A stretch of 64,000 nt of DNA from Brotaphodocola sp003480315. Lineage in GTDB: Bacteria > Bacillota > Clostridia > Lachnospirales > Lachnospiraceae. A program made the position numbers and the translations under genes. Below, piece by piece: positions 1 to 9,100 of the stretch; positions within the stretch are counted from its first letter, which is position 1, and every line of letters starts with the position of its first letter. The stretch lies in the NCBI RefSeq assembly GCF_964246085.1, contig NZ_CAXTPD010000009.1. One strand, 5' to 3'. The notes under the pieces are model-generated. The model was not told the origin of the DNA, did not search any database, and saw only the letters and a program-made list of their open reading frames with translations.

Positions 1-97
1 TGCAGACAAAAATAATGTGATATTGTAATAGGTATTTGTGTCTGTTTTTAGATTTCCATGTTCCCATGCCATGAGTATACAATAATTTCTGATTTTT

Positions 98-157
98 GGC
101 TACCTTAACCCACCGTCTAAAGCCAGTGGGATTGCGGTAGCCCTATTTCAAAAATAG
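98..157. other. Nested stem-loop element at left edge
   Basis: GGCTACC (98-104) pairs with GGTAGCC (136-142). An inner stem CCCAC (109-113) pairs with GTGGG (126-130), and a second small hairpin CTATTT/AAATAG follows at 143-157. On the minus strand the inner stem extends to seven pairs through a G-U wobble, so if it acts as RNA the minus strand fits better. No T-run follows on either side, so it is not an ordinary terminator. It could be a subterminal hairpin of a lost IS200/IS605 element or an unassigned structured RNA. No gene is visible in the first 266 bases. Confidence 0.35.
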
Positions 158-185
158 TTTGATTCACCGTTTCCTAATCCGGATG

Positions 186-214
186 TTTACTTTTGTATAA
201 TTCCCATATATACT
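186..214 (+). promoter_or_regulatory. Promoter of the AIM24-family gene
   Basis: TTTACT (186-191), a 17-base spacer, and TATACT (209-214) form a sigma-A type promoter about 50 bases before the start codon at 267. Confidence 0.5.
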
Positions 215-266
215 ATGATTCATATGCAACGGTTTTCTACAATAATCACACAAAGGAGAATCCATC

Positions 267-1103
267 ATGAGAATTGTTAATCTTGAGAACAATAACCGTA
301 AAATTATCAGCACTATCAATAACTTTCATGTATTAGAATATATTCAGGATGCCAGCGTATCTCCTATGAACGCTATCGATGAATACTTCATGAGTAAGAT
401 GAATGTCCGGAGGCGGCAGGTAGTCATTGACATCAGCCGAGAGCATTCTGCCGTCATTCAGGCCGGTGCCATGCAATGGATGGGTGGAAATGTACAGGCA
501 ACATCCGGAGTAAAGGGACTCGGTGATCTCTTTGGCAAGGCCATCAAAGGGGCCGTCACCAAAGAAACTGCCGTAAAACCTGAATATATCGGTGAAGGAT
601 TTCTTGTTCTGGAACCAACCTACAAATATATTATCCTTCAGGATGTTTCCAAATGGGGAAGTGTTGGAATGACCATTGAAGATGGAATGTTTCTTGCCTG
701 TGACGCAAATGTTAAGCGCAACATTGTGGCACGTAAGACTCTATCTTCCGCTGTATTAGGCGGTGAAGGTTTATTTAATATGAGCCTGCAGGGTAACGGT
801 GCGGTTGCTTTAGAGAGTAATGTACCGGAAGATGAACTGATTGAAATTGAACTGGAAAACGATGAATTAAAAATCGATGGCAATCTAGCTGTATGCTGGT
901 CCTCAAATCTTGATTTTACCGTAGAACGCACCACCAAAACTCTGGTTGGATCTGCAGTAAGCGGCGAAGGCCTCGTAAATGTGTACCGCGGTTCCGGTCG
1001 TGTGCTGATGAGTCCTGTTGCACCAACTGATTCCCTGTTTTCTTCTACAAATACACTTGCAGCCAAAGCTGCTGCTAAAAATAGCAATACATTTGGGAAA
1101 TAA
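267..1103 (+). CDS. AIM24 family protein
   Basis: A 278-residue protein of the AIM24 (DUF124) family, a beta-rich fold found in bacteria, archaea and, as Aim24, in fungal mitochondria. Family-like features are the QAGAMQWM stretch near residue 66, the glycine-rich GEGLFN and GEGLVN repeats near 165 and 233, and a C-terminal low-complexity alanine tail. There is no signal peptide or membrane segment, so it is predicted cytosolic. The start has AAAGGAG eight to nine bases upstream. It is a single-gene unit with its own promoter and a hairpin downstream. The molecular function of bacterial AIM24 proteins is not established, so only the family assignment is firm. Confidence 0.85.
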   Translation: MRIVNLENNNRKIISTINNFHVLEYIQDASVSPMNAIDEYFMSKMNVRRRQVVIDISREHSAVIQAGAMQWMGGNVQATSGVKGLGDLFGKAIKGAVTKETAVKPEYIGEGFLVLEPTYKYIILQDVSKWGSVGMTIEDGMFLACDANVKRNIVARKTLSSAVLGGEGLFNMSLQGNGAVALESNVPEDELIEIELENDELKIDGNLAVCWSSNLDFTVERTTKTLVGSAVSGEGLVNVYRGSGRVLMSPVAPTDSLFSSTNTLAAKAAAKNSNTFGK

Positions 1104-1108
1104 CTCAT

Positions 1109-1141
1109 AATGCCCCGCAACCCATAAGTCTGCGGGGCATT
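1109..1141 (+). terminator. Hairpin between convergent AIM24 and gntP genes
   Basis: AATGCCCCGCA (1109-1119) and TGCGGGGCATT (1131-1141) form a perfect 11-bp stem between two convergent genes. The T-run is poor on both strands, so termination efficiency is uncertain. Confidence 0.55.
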
Positions 1142-1178
1142 CATATCGTCTAAAACGACTTTATTTACCTGTTGGCAA

Positions 1179-2522
1179 TCAGTGTACAAAAATCAGAGAC
1201 AGAATAAATACGACTATAATGGTGGTAACACCCATAACTGCCGTCATACCGGTCTGACATTTATACGCATCCTGCGTATCCATATCTGAAAACTGGGATA
1301 CAACCCAGAAGTAAGAATCATTTGCATGGGATACGGTCATGGATCCTGCACCAATAGCCATAATGACAAGAACCTTTGCTAACGGGGAAGTAAATCCCAG
1401 CGCCGGCATCATCGGCGCGATCATAGCGGAGGTGGTGATCATTGCTACCGTGGAAGCGCCCATTGCGGTCTTTAACAGTGCTGCAATGATGAACGGCAGG
1501 AACACGCCAACACCAAGTCCCAGTAAGGATGCACTCAGAGCGTCCGCGATCGGAAGCTTCTGAAGGATGGCACCAAAGGAACCGCCAGCACCGGTAATAG
1601 CCAGGATCCCTGCGGAGTTGGTAACACCCTCGGTGATCCATTTCAGGGAATTCTGCTTCTCTTCCTGCGGGATCAGGGTCATGGCAAGAAATACACCAAG
1701 GATCAGGGCGATAACCGGGTTACCGATGAAGGAGAAGAACATCTTCACGGCGCCGCCACCAAAGGGTGCGCTCGGGAAATCACTGACGGATTTTAATGCA
1801 ATCAGGATGATCGGGAGCAGGATCGGGGAGAAACTATGTAATGCACCAGGAAGCTTGCCGTATTTCTCTACCAGTTCTTCTACGGTGTACTCCGGATTTG
1901 CCGGGATATCAATCTTGCTGGATACCTTATTTGCATAAATCAGGGCAGATGCAACAGCCGGTATGGAAATGATCAGTCCAACCAGAATGGTCAGTCCCAG
2001 GTCTGCTTCCAGGGTACCTGCCATAGCGATCGGGCCGGGAGTCGGCGGTACCAGGCAATGGGTTGCATACAGACCGCCTGAAAGCGCGGTAGCCATAACA
2101 GCCAGGGAGACATTACTCTGGCTTGCCAGTGCTCTGGAGATCGGGCTTAAGATAACGAAACCGGAATCACAGAAAACCGGAATACCGGTAATGTAACCGG
2201 TGATGCCCATGGTCAGAACGCTCTTTTCTTTTCCGACAATCTTTAAAATAGTGTTTGCCATAGTGAGTGCCGCACCGGTTTTTTCCAGAATTGTTCCGAT
2301 AATGGTTCCGGCCAGGATTACGATACCGATGCTGGCCAGGATATTACCAAAGCCGCTCTTGACGGTACTGATTACCTCTTCTGTCGGGATTCCGCATACA
2401 AGACCGACTAAAACTGCAATAACGGTCAGCACCAGAAACGGGTGCATGTTAAACTTCGATATGGCTATGACCATACATACAACTGCTAAAAATATCACGC
2501 CAAAGATAAATAAACCTGACAT
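1179..2522 (-). CDS. GntP family permease (gluconate/sugar-acid symporter)
   Basis: A 447-residue, very hydrophobic protein with about a dozen membrane segments, matching the GntP gluconate:H+ symporter family in length and sequence. Examples are the early NMHPFLVL segment, GIPVFCDSGFVIL near 113, VPPTPGPIAMAG near 158 and the late SHANDSYFWV motif. It would import gluconate or a related sugar acid such as glycerate; the exact substrate cannot be read. It is the last gene of a leftward operon after an MBL-fold hydrolase and a CdaR-type sugar-diacid regulator, which supports a sugar-acid role. The start has AAAAGGAGG upstream (around 2530). The 78 bases before it hold no terminator. Confidence 0.9.
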   Translation of the reverse strand: MSGLFIFGVIFLAVVCMVIAISKFNMHPFLVLTVIAVLVGLVCGIPTEEVISTVKSGFGNILASIGIVILAGTIIGTILEKTGAALTMANTILKIVGKEKSVLTMGITGYITGIPVFCDSGFVILSPISRALASQSNVSLAVMATALSGGLYATHCLVPPTPGPIAMAGTLEADLGLTILVGLIISIPAVASALIYANKVSSKIDIPANPEYTVEELVEKYGKLPGALHSFSPILLPIILIALKSVSDFPSAPFGGGAVKMFFSFIGNPVIALILGVFLAMTLIPQEEKQNSLKWITEGVTNSAGILAITGAGGSFGAILQKLPIADALSASLLGLGVGVFLPFIIAALLKTAMGASTVAMITTSAMIAPMMPALGFTSPLAKVLVIMAIGAGSMTVSHANDSYFWVVSQFSDMDTQDAYKCQTGMTAVMGVTTIIVVFILSLIFVH

Positions 2523-2600
2523 ACAAATACCTCCTTTTCGCTAAACACGATCCATTCTCCAAATTCGTCACAGTTCATGCGCTTCACGAACTGCATTTTC

Positions 2601-3773
2601 TTATTCCATGCTATTCGGGCTTTTACCGCTCTCCGGCATATTCCGGTATTCCAGAAGCATTCGGATAAAGAATTCCCGCACAAATACAGTATCCTGCTCC
2701 AGTTCCAAAGTCTGGTACAGCTGTTTCATGCGGTACAGCAATGTGTTCTTATGCAGATTCAGTTTCTCTGCCGCCTTCGCGACACTTCCTCCGTATTCGT
2801 AATACACCTGCGCTGTCTGTAACAGCTGCTCCGCCTGTTTTTTCCCGTGCTGGTCTTCCAGCCTGCGGAGCATCCGTACTACGGTCCGCGCACCATCCTG
2901 AACGGTAAATCTCCCCATCAGATACTGCATTCTGCATGTATGCTCCTCCAGATTCTGAATCATACCTCCTCTCCTGTTTCTCAGCACCGATACTTCCTTC
3001 ATACCCTCTGATACTTCTTCCATATTTCTGCATGGACTGCTGACTGCGGCATTCCAGACAGCTTCTCTTTCAATCTCCTGAAGCAGTTTATCCAGACGCT
3101 TTCGTGTTTCCAGAAGTTCACCGCTTCCGCCAAGCAGGATCGCATAATCCGCATTCTGGATTCCAAATACATCGCGTCTCCTGTCCAGCACATTTTTCCA
3201 GATCAGATTCTGAATGAACTGGTGATAATCCAGCAGATGCTTCATATTGCGCTCCGCTGCACGCTCATACAGCAAAATGATCTGGACCGGAAATTCCAGC
3301 TGCAGGTCCAGCATGCCGCACAGCTTTGTGATCATCTCCTTCTGGCTTTTCCCTCCGAAGAGAAGCAGTCTCAAAAGCTGGTTACGAAGCTCTGCCTCCA
3401 GGTTTTGTTTCTGTGTCATCTGAAGCTGGGAAAAGCTCTGTGTCACATAGACACGAAGCAGATTGGCAATGCTCTGCACCTCTTCTTCGCATCCGAAGAT
3501 CCCGACTACACCGATGATCTCATCATTCAGGAAGATCGGCATATTGTAGCCTTCCTTGGTTCCCGGATAACGTGGCAGATCCTCTTTTTTGATCCGGACC
3601 GGCTTTCCGGTTGCCAGAACCTCCGAAGCCCCCTGATGGAAATCACCGATCCGGTGCTTTTCCGTAGACGCAATGATGATGCCCTTCTGATCCATGATGT
3701 TAATGGTCCGCTGGCCAACAAGCAGAGAGGTAGCTTCTACAAAATCCTGTGCCAGCTTTGCAAATTCACTCAT
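2601..3773 (-). CDS. CdaR/PucR-type sugar-diacid transcriptional regulator
   Basis: A 390-residue regulator. The N-terminal part (about 1-135) resembles the putative sugar-diacid recognition domain of CdaR, ending in NMPIFLNDEIIGVVGIFG. The C-terminal 70 residues are a PucR-type helix-turn-helix with the characteristic NLHKNTLLYRMKQL. The start at 3773 is chosen over an upstream in-frame ATG at 3878 because it has AAAAGGAGA at the right distance and begins directly with the conserved domain; the earlier start would lie inside the upstream gene. It sits 14 bases after the MBL-fold gene and just before gntP, so it probably controls that transporter. Whether it senses glycerate, glucarate or something else is unknown. 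Confidence 0.85.
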   Translation of the reverse strand: MSEFAKLAQDFVEATSLLVGQRTINIMDQKGIIIASTEKHRIGDFHQGASEVLATGKPVRIKKEDLPRYPGTKEGYNMPIFLNDEIIGVVGIFGCEEEVQSIANLLRVYVTQSFSQLQMTQKQNLEAELRNQLLRLLLFGGKSQKEMITKLCGMLDLQLEFPVQIILLYERAAERNMKHLLDYHQFIQNLIWKNVLDRRRDVFGIQNADYAILLGGSGELLETRKRLDKLLQEIEREAVWNAAVSSPCRNMEEVSEGMKEVSVLRNRRGGMIQNLEEHTCRMQYLMGRFTVQDGARTVVRMLRRLEDQHGKKQAEQLLQTAQVYYEYGGSVAKAAEKLNLHKNTLLYRMKQLYQTLELEQDTVFVREFFIRMLLEYRNMPESGKSPNSME

Positions 3774-3787
3774 TGCGTTTTCTCCTT

Positions 3788-4612
3788 TTACAGGTAAATG
3801 CAGTCCCCCGCACCCAGATAACAATGCTCCAGCCCGTTTTCCTGATCCATGATCTCCTGAAGCAGTTCTCCGGAGCAATGATTAAATCCGATAAGGCCGA
3901 CTCCCATCTGCTTCATCTGTTCCAATGTGGCGCGAATCCGTCCTGCATCTGCTTCTACCAGATGTGTGCCGCCAAAAACTGCCCGGATGGGTTTGTCAAA
4001 ACGCTTCTGCACCGTGGTCAGAATATTTAAGATTCCCGGATGGCTGCAGCCTACGATCACAGTCTGACCCTCCGCTCCATCTAACACCATGCAGATTTCA
4101 TCGGAAAAATCATCTTTCACCCACTGGCCGCCGCGGTGCCGTACAAAGCGATCCGGAATCTGCTCAAAATCATGGGTGCGCTCAAAGTTTCCGACCAGAT
4201 AACATCCTGATTCCAGCTCCAGATATCCGTCACAGATCCGGTGTTCCAATCCCTGTTTCTGCATCCAGGCTTCGTTGAATCCGCAGCCAAGATAGGTAGC
4301 TTTTCTGCCGTCCCGGGCATATTTTTCCTCAAAATAGCCCGTCCCTGTATACAGTGGACAATGAAGCCCCTCCTTCACAAATTCCGGGTAACCGCCTGCA
4401 TGATCATAATGGCCATGGCTTCCCACCGCATATTGTATGTTCTCCATCCCAATATTCAGCTTGCAGGCATTATCATACGCTGCCTTTCCTGCGCCAAAAT
4501 CAAACAAAATCCGTGATTTTTCCGTTTCTACCAGAAACGACAAGCCATGTTCCGCTGTCAGAGATTTCTGTTCCCCACGCCTGTTGTCCATGACAGTTGT
4601 TATTTTCACCAA
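3788..4612 (-). CDS. MBL-fold metallo-hydrolase
   Basis: A 274-residue metallo-beta-lactamase-fold protein. The metal-binding motif HGHYDHAGG is near residues 66-74, and further likely ligands lie in CSHPG near 192 and FNHCSG near 250. Length and the SRILFDFGAG start resemble the dihydropterin-type MBL proteins (MptA-like or DHPS-like), but the substrate is not predictable. No signal peptide is visible. Translation begins at TTG (4612) or the next codon GTG (4609), both just after AAGGGGGTGA; there is no ATG at this position. It is the first gene of the operon with the CdaR-type regulator and gntP. Confidence 0.8.
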   Translation of the reverse strand: MVKITTVMDNRRGEQKSLTAEHGLSFLVETEKSRILFDFGAGKAAYDNACKLNIGMENIQYAVGSHGHYDHAGGYPEFVKEGLHCPLYTGTGYFEEKYARDGRKATYLGCGFNEAWMQKQGLEHRICDGYLELESGCYLVGNFERTHDFEQIPDRFVRHRGGQWVKDDFSDEICMVLDGAEGQTVIVGCSHPGILNILTTVQKRFDKPIRAVFGGTHLVEADAGRIRATLEQMKQMGVGLIGFNHCSGELLQEIMDQENGLEHCYLGAGDCIYL

Positions 4613-4649
4613 CTCACCCCCTTATTTTTTTCGTTTCATTGTACAATTC

Positions 4650-4693
4650 ATTATAACACACTCTTTCATTTTCATCATTGTGACAGATCACAA
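4650..4693 (-). promoter_or_regulatory. Promoter with class II activator-like palindrome, MBL-cdaR-gntP operon
   Basis: On the minus strand a perfect TATAAT (4650-4655) lies about 40 bases before the MBL start, but no good -35 box is present at 16-18 bases. Instead a perfect inverted repeat TTGTGA-CAGA-TCACAA occupies 4678-4693, centred about 42 bases before the expected start of transcription. That is the usual position of a CRP/FNR-family activator site replacing the -35 element. The binding protein is not identified. Confidence 0.55.
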
Positions 4694-4937
4694 TTTTCAG
4701 AATTATTTTTTGACGTAAAAAGAAGTCTCTCCTGTTCATGAACTGTTCATAAATTCGTTACAAACATTCCATATCCAGGAAAAACTTCTTTCACATTTTC
4801 TCGATATACTTACATCATCAAATGAAGCTGCCAAGTACAATTTGATAAATTTTTTCATAATCGCCGGCGGGCCTGGAAGGCTCACCGGCTCCTCCCTTTT
4901 TATGGGGACTTTTTCTCCATCTGATATAGAAAAAACG
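4694..4937. other. Intergenic region after jetD
   Basis: No convincing gene is present. The segment holds an interrupted GC-rich hairpin at 4863-4889 (GCCGG/CCGGC with an inner GCCT/AGGC) that may end jetD transcription, followed by T-rich stretches. The remainder is AT-rich. Confidence 0.5.
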
Positions 4938-6107
4938 TCATATCAGAAAACATTCCTGTTCAATTCCCATTTTCCCTTTGATCATGTGCTCGATGAGTTC
5001 TTCCATGAGTGGTTCCGTTCCCCGCATGTCTTCCAGTTTTTTCAGGGTTTCCGGTTTTATCTCATAACCACGTTGTATATAATAGTCGTATTGATCTGCG
5101 TCCATGCTTAATGGGCGGACCCGGGGGCAGACATGTTCACGGATATGGCGAAAAATACGGATGCCGCCGTAGTCCAAATCCCCAGTGTGATAAAATTCCA
5201 CATCAGGAAGGACTGCCAGAAGCTTTCTTAAAAACTCACATTCCAATGGAGAAAAGAAACCATGAGAAAATATGATCAGAGTTTCCTCCTCGTAAGGCAT
5301 GGAAACATAGTTAGCCTTATTTTCTACAGTTATGATCTTTCTGATATTCTGACCGGCCGGAACTTCCGCATGGCGGAGCGTTTTCGTGTTGAGCACCGTT
5401 CCATAATAAAAGTCCGCCAGGGAGATTTCTTTCCCCTTCAGGATGATTTTCAGATTTCCCTTCACAGCAAGCTCCTGGGCGTATTCCTCCAGATAAGCCT
5501 GAGATAAAATTTCTTTATCATTCATAGCCTCATCAACATCCGGATGATACGCAGACAGAATTGAGACAACTCTTGTTCTCAGCACATTTTCAAATACTTT
5601 GGTACTGCCCAGTACCGCAACACTGAACACTCGCTGATAAACCGGCTCCTTCAGCTTTTCCAGGGCATCCAGGCAGTTAAAAAGCTGTTCTCCGTACTTC
5701 GACAGATCTGGAGACTGCTTCCCCTTTTCCAGAGATGCTGCCTGATCCTCATAATACGCTTTCAGCCACCCGGTCTGAGCCTGTTTACTCCATTTGCAAA
5801 GCGTCTGCCTTTCTTCCTGAATCCGCTCCCATTTCGGAGTCAGGCCAGACAGTTCATAGAACCGCCCGGCATGCTTCAGACAATAAGTAATCTTTTCGAT
5901 GTCATTTCCATATTCCAGCCATTTGATCTGAATCAGCCCGCGCTGTTCCAGCATCCGGGCTTCCTCCAGAAGTTCTGATTTTCCTGCCCGGTTAAAATCC
6001 TCCTGCTGGATTTTCAGGCTCCGGTTTCCCGACGCGTTTTCCCGCCAGTCACCGCTGCTGCTTTCGATCTTATCGAGAATCCGGTGTACCAGATAATCCT
6101 TCTCTAT
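4938..6107 (-). CDS. jetD: Wadjet system nuclease JetD (no canonical start codon)
   Basis: The fourth Wadjet component, the Toprim-domain nuclease that cleaves plasmid DNA caught by the SMC-like JetABC complex. The C-terminal Toprim domain shows TVENKANY and GDLDYGGIRIF with the expected acidic residues. From 6107 the product would be 389 residues, about the usual JetD length. The reading frame contains no ATG, GTG or TTG between an in-frame stop at 6144-6146 and an internal ATG at 5954. The codon best placed after AGGAGG (6117-6122, nine-base spacing) is ATA at 6105-6107. Either AUA is used, the start was lost by a G-to-A change, or a shortened 338-residue protein is made from 5954. It starts directly after the jetC stop, so translational coupling is likely. 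Confidence 0.8.
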   Translation of the reverse strand: MEKDYLVHRILDKIESSSGDWRENASGNRSLKIQQEDFNRAGKSELLEEARMLEQRGLIQIKWLEYGNDIEKITYCLKHAGRFYELSGLTPKWERIQEERQTLCKWSKQAQTGWLKAYYEDQAASLEKGKQSPDLSKYGEQLFNCLDALEKLKEPVYQRVFSVAVLGSTKVFENVLRTRVVSILSAYHPDVDEAMNDKEILSQAYLEEYAQELAVKGNLKIILKGKEISLADFYYGTVLNTKTLRHAEVPAGQNIRKIITVENKANYVSMPYEEETLIIFSHGFFSPLECEFLRKLLAVLPDVEFYHTGDLDYGGIRIFRHIREHVCPRVRPLSMDADQYDYYIQRGYEIKPETLKKLEDMRGTEPLMEELIEHMIKGKMGIEQECFLI

Positions 6108-6111
6108 TTTA

Positions 6112-9100
6112 CTATTCCTCCTCTTCCTCTGCCAGATCCTCTTTCAGCTGCTCAAACTCCGGTTTCTCGAACTCCTGAATGGAGATATTTTTCTTATTCG
6201 GGTTTGCAAATACGAAGATCTTGTCCACGGTTTCCAGATAGTTCTGGATCTTGTCGTTGGTGGCGCTGATGAGGGCCTGAAATCCCAGTCCGCGGATCAG
6301 CTTGATGCAGCTTGCCACCTTCTCCGCATCCATCTTGGAAAATGCTTCATCCAGCACCACCAGACGGATGGTCGGGTTTCTCCTGAGTCCCGGCTTTAAG
6401 TCGATCTTGTAGGCCTGGGCAAAGCTTGCCAGCAGGGCCACGTAAAGCGGATTCTGTCCCTCGCCGCCGGAGTTTTTGCGGATCATCTTACTGAGGCGGA
6501 TCTTCAGGACTTCGTCCTCATTCTGGATCAGCTGCTGCATATCAAAGGAAAGATAGGTCCGGTAGTCAGCGTATTTTTCCATGTTGCGTTTGGCTGTTTC
6601 CAGTTCCTCCGAGGTCGCGTGATCCGGCGGGATAAAGATGTCGATCAGCTCATTGATGAGCGGGCCATACTGACTTTCATGCTCCATAGTAAATAGATTC
6701 AGCTGGTTGTCCAGTCCGATATCCAGATCCGAAGGCTTAATCTGCAGGGCATCATCCATGAACATATCGTAAAACCGTCCATCGCTGCCCTTATTCTTTC
6801 CAATATAGAACTGATAGCGGTCCTTACCGAAATCGAGGTGGCTGATGATGCGGTTTAACTCGTCCTTGCGCTGTAATGCTTCCTTAATGGCACTGCGGAT
6901 CTTGTACATGAAGTCATCCTTGAAATGCTCCACTGCTGCCTTTGCCTGCTCCCCGGCACGTTTCCGGTATTCCTCCAGGCGATCGCAGGCAAGATCATCC
7001 AGCAGCTTCTGATATTCCTCGTTGCTCTCGGCTTCCACAGAAAAATTGCGGTGAGGATAGGTCCGCAGATAGGCATTCCGGAGTTCCCGCAGCTTCTGCA
7101 TTTCCGTCTCCTGTTCTTCTTCGGCCTTTTCCTGCTTTCTCAGATATCCTCCACACTGCAGATCATAGCGGATAACCGCACCGCTCGCCTGCTTTTGCTC
7201 CAACAGTTCCTGAAACTCTGCGTCAAATTCTGGCTGCGCCACATGATTTCGTTCTTTTTCTGTCAGGGCTTTTTCCAAATTCACCAGAGCCCGTTTCTCA
7301 TTTTCTCCAGCCCACTCAGACCGGCTTCGCTGCTCTTTTACCTGTTCCAGCACCTTCTCCCGGCGCTTGCACAGTTCCACAATGGATGCCCGTTCTTCTT
7401 CCCAGGCCGCCACGTTCTGGCTCTTTAACTGTTCCAGACGCTCCCGCAGGTTTTTCTGCTCCTGCTGCTTTTCCAGATAATCTGCCTTGTCCTTTTTCCA
7501 GCCAAGGTAGATTTCCAGATCCTGGCTTAAGAATTCCAGGCCAAGCACACGCTCGCCATCCTTTAACATAGTCTGCAGCGGTTCCATTTCCTCCTGCAGT
7601 TTCCGGATGGATTCTTCCAGAAGCTTCACGCGCTGGCGCATACTCTTTTTGCCGATATAAGCAAACCTTGTATACAAATCCGGATTGATGTGCTGGATCC
7701 GGTAGCTGTGGTACAGCACGCAATCCTTTGTAATGCCGACGCGGTAGCTGCGCAGTTCGTCCACGCTGTCACACTTGATGACCTTGCCTAGCTGGAAATT
7801 CATGTAAGCCTGGGCGTAATCGCGTCCAGCCTCCACTTCTTCTGCCAGTGCACCCTTTAAAACCGGCTGCTCATCTGCCAGAACACGCTCTGTATCCAGC
7901 ACAGCAACCCGGTAATATTTTTTCGGGTCCAGCTCCTTGTAGATTTCCATCGCAGCCTTCGCGTATTTTGGCTCCACCGTCAGAAGCAGCTTGTTGTTGC
8001 CAAGATAGCCCTCAATGGCATTGCGCCATGCGTCATCCCGCACTTCCAGAAGATCCGCGAGAACCTCTACCTCCACGCTTTTTCCGGTCTTTAAGAAAAG
8101 CTGGGTCTGAAGGATATTCCGAACGGTTTCCAGTTCTTTCGGATAAGCTTTGTTTCCAGCCTTTAACTGGGCAATCTCCTCCTGGGCCTTCTTCAGCTCT
8201 TTGCTCTTTTCCCGGATCTGGCTGCGGGCATCCTGCATCTGGCTCTCCACTTCTTTCCGCATCTGAAGCAGATCTTCCTGCAGGCGTTTTAAGGCTTCCT
8301 CACTGATCACACCCTTCTCAAAGGCCTCGATATCCCAGAGGGTGCTGTTGGATGCGATTCCTTCCTCGTTCCAGGCCGCCAGTTTTTCAGCTGTCTGCTT
8401 CCAGCGGGCCTGGCTGCTGCCCAGATGCTCTACCAACTCGTTAACGGCCTTTAACTGGCTTTTCAGTTCCTCGTAGCCGCTGCTGGAAATCTTGCGCAGA
8501 AGCTCTTCGCTTTTCTCCGTCAGTTTCTGAATCTCCGTTTCCATGGCAGCCACATCCTGAGCCGCTTTCTCCTGGTCTGCCTCCAGTGCCTGGATCTTGT
8601 CCTGGCTTTCCTGGATTTTCCGTCGGTCCTGCAGCATATCAAACTTGCCCGCAAAATATCCGCACAGTTCTTTTTCTTTCCGGGCTGCTGCCATAGTCTC
8701 ATGCTGCCCGCAGATAGCTTTCAGGCTGTCGATCTCCCGGCAGGTATCTTCAATCCGGTGTCTTAAGCGCCCATACTCCGTCACGCTCTGCTGCATGTCT
8801 TCGATATGGATATCCTGCTCCATGCAGATATATTCTTTTACAAAATCCTCCAGCTTGATATTCATGCGAAATGGGATCGCACGCTTAAACAATAGCGGGA
8901 ATTTTTCCGCATCCAGACCGCCCAGATAGATATCATAAAGCTGTTTGCGAAAACGTTCATTATGGGAACCAAAATAGCATTCCTCCCTGGAAAAACTTTC
9001 CATCAGCCAGTTTTTTACCTCATTGATTGACATGGCCCGGTCTGTTTTGCGGTATTCATGATCCGGTATCGGTCCCTTATGCCAGAAAAACATACGGCCG

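Noticed and set aside
4842..5111. A plus-strand ORF at the end of jetD
   Set aside because: Mostly antisense to jetD with a start in AT-rich sequence and no ribosome binding site.
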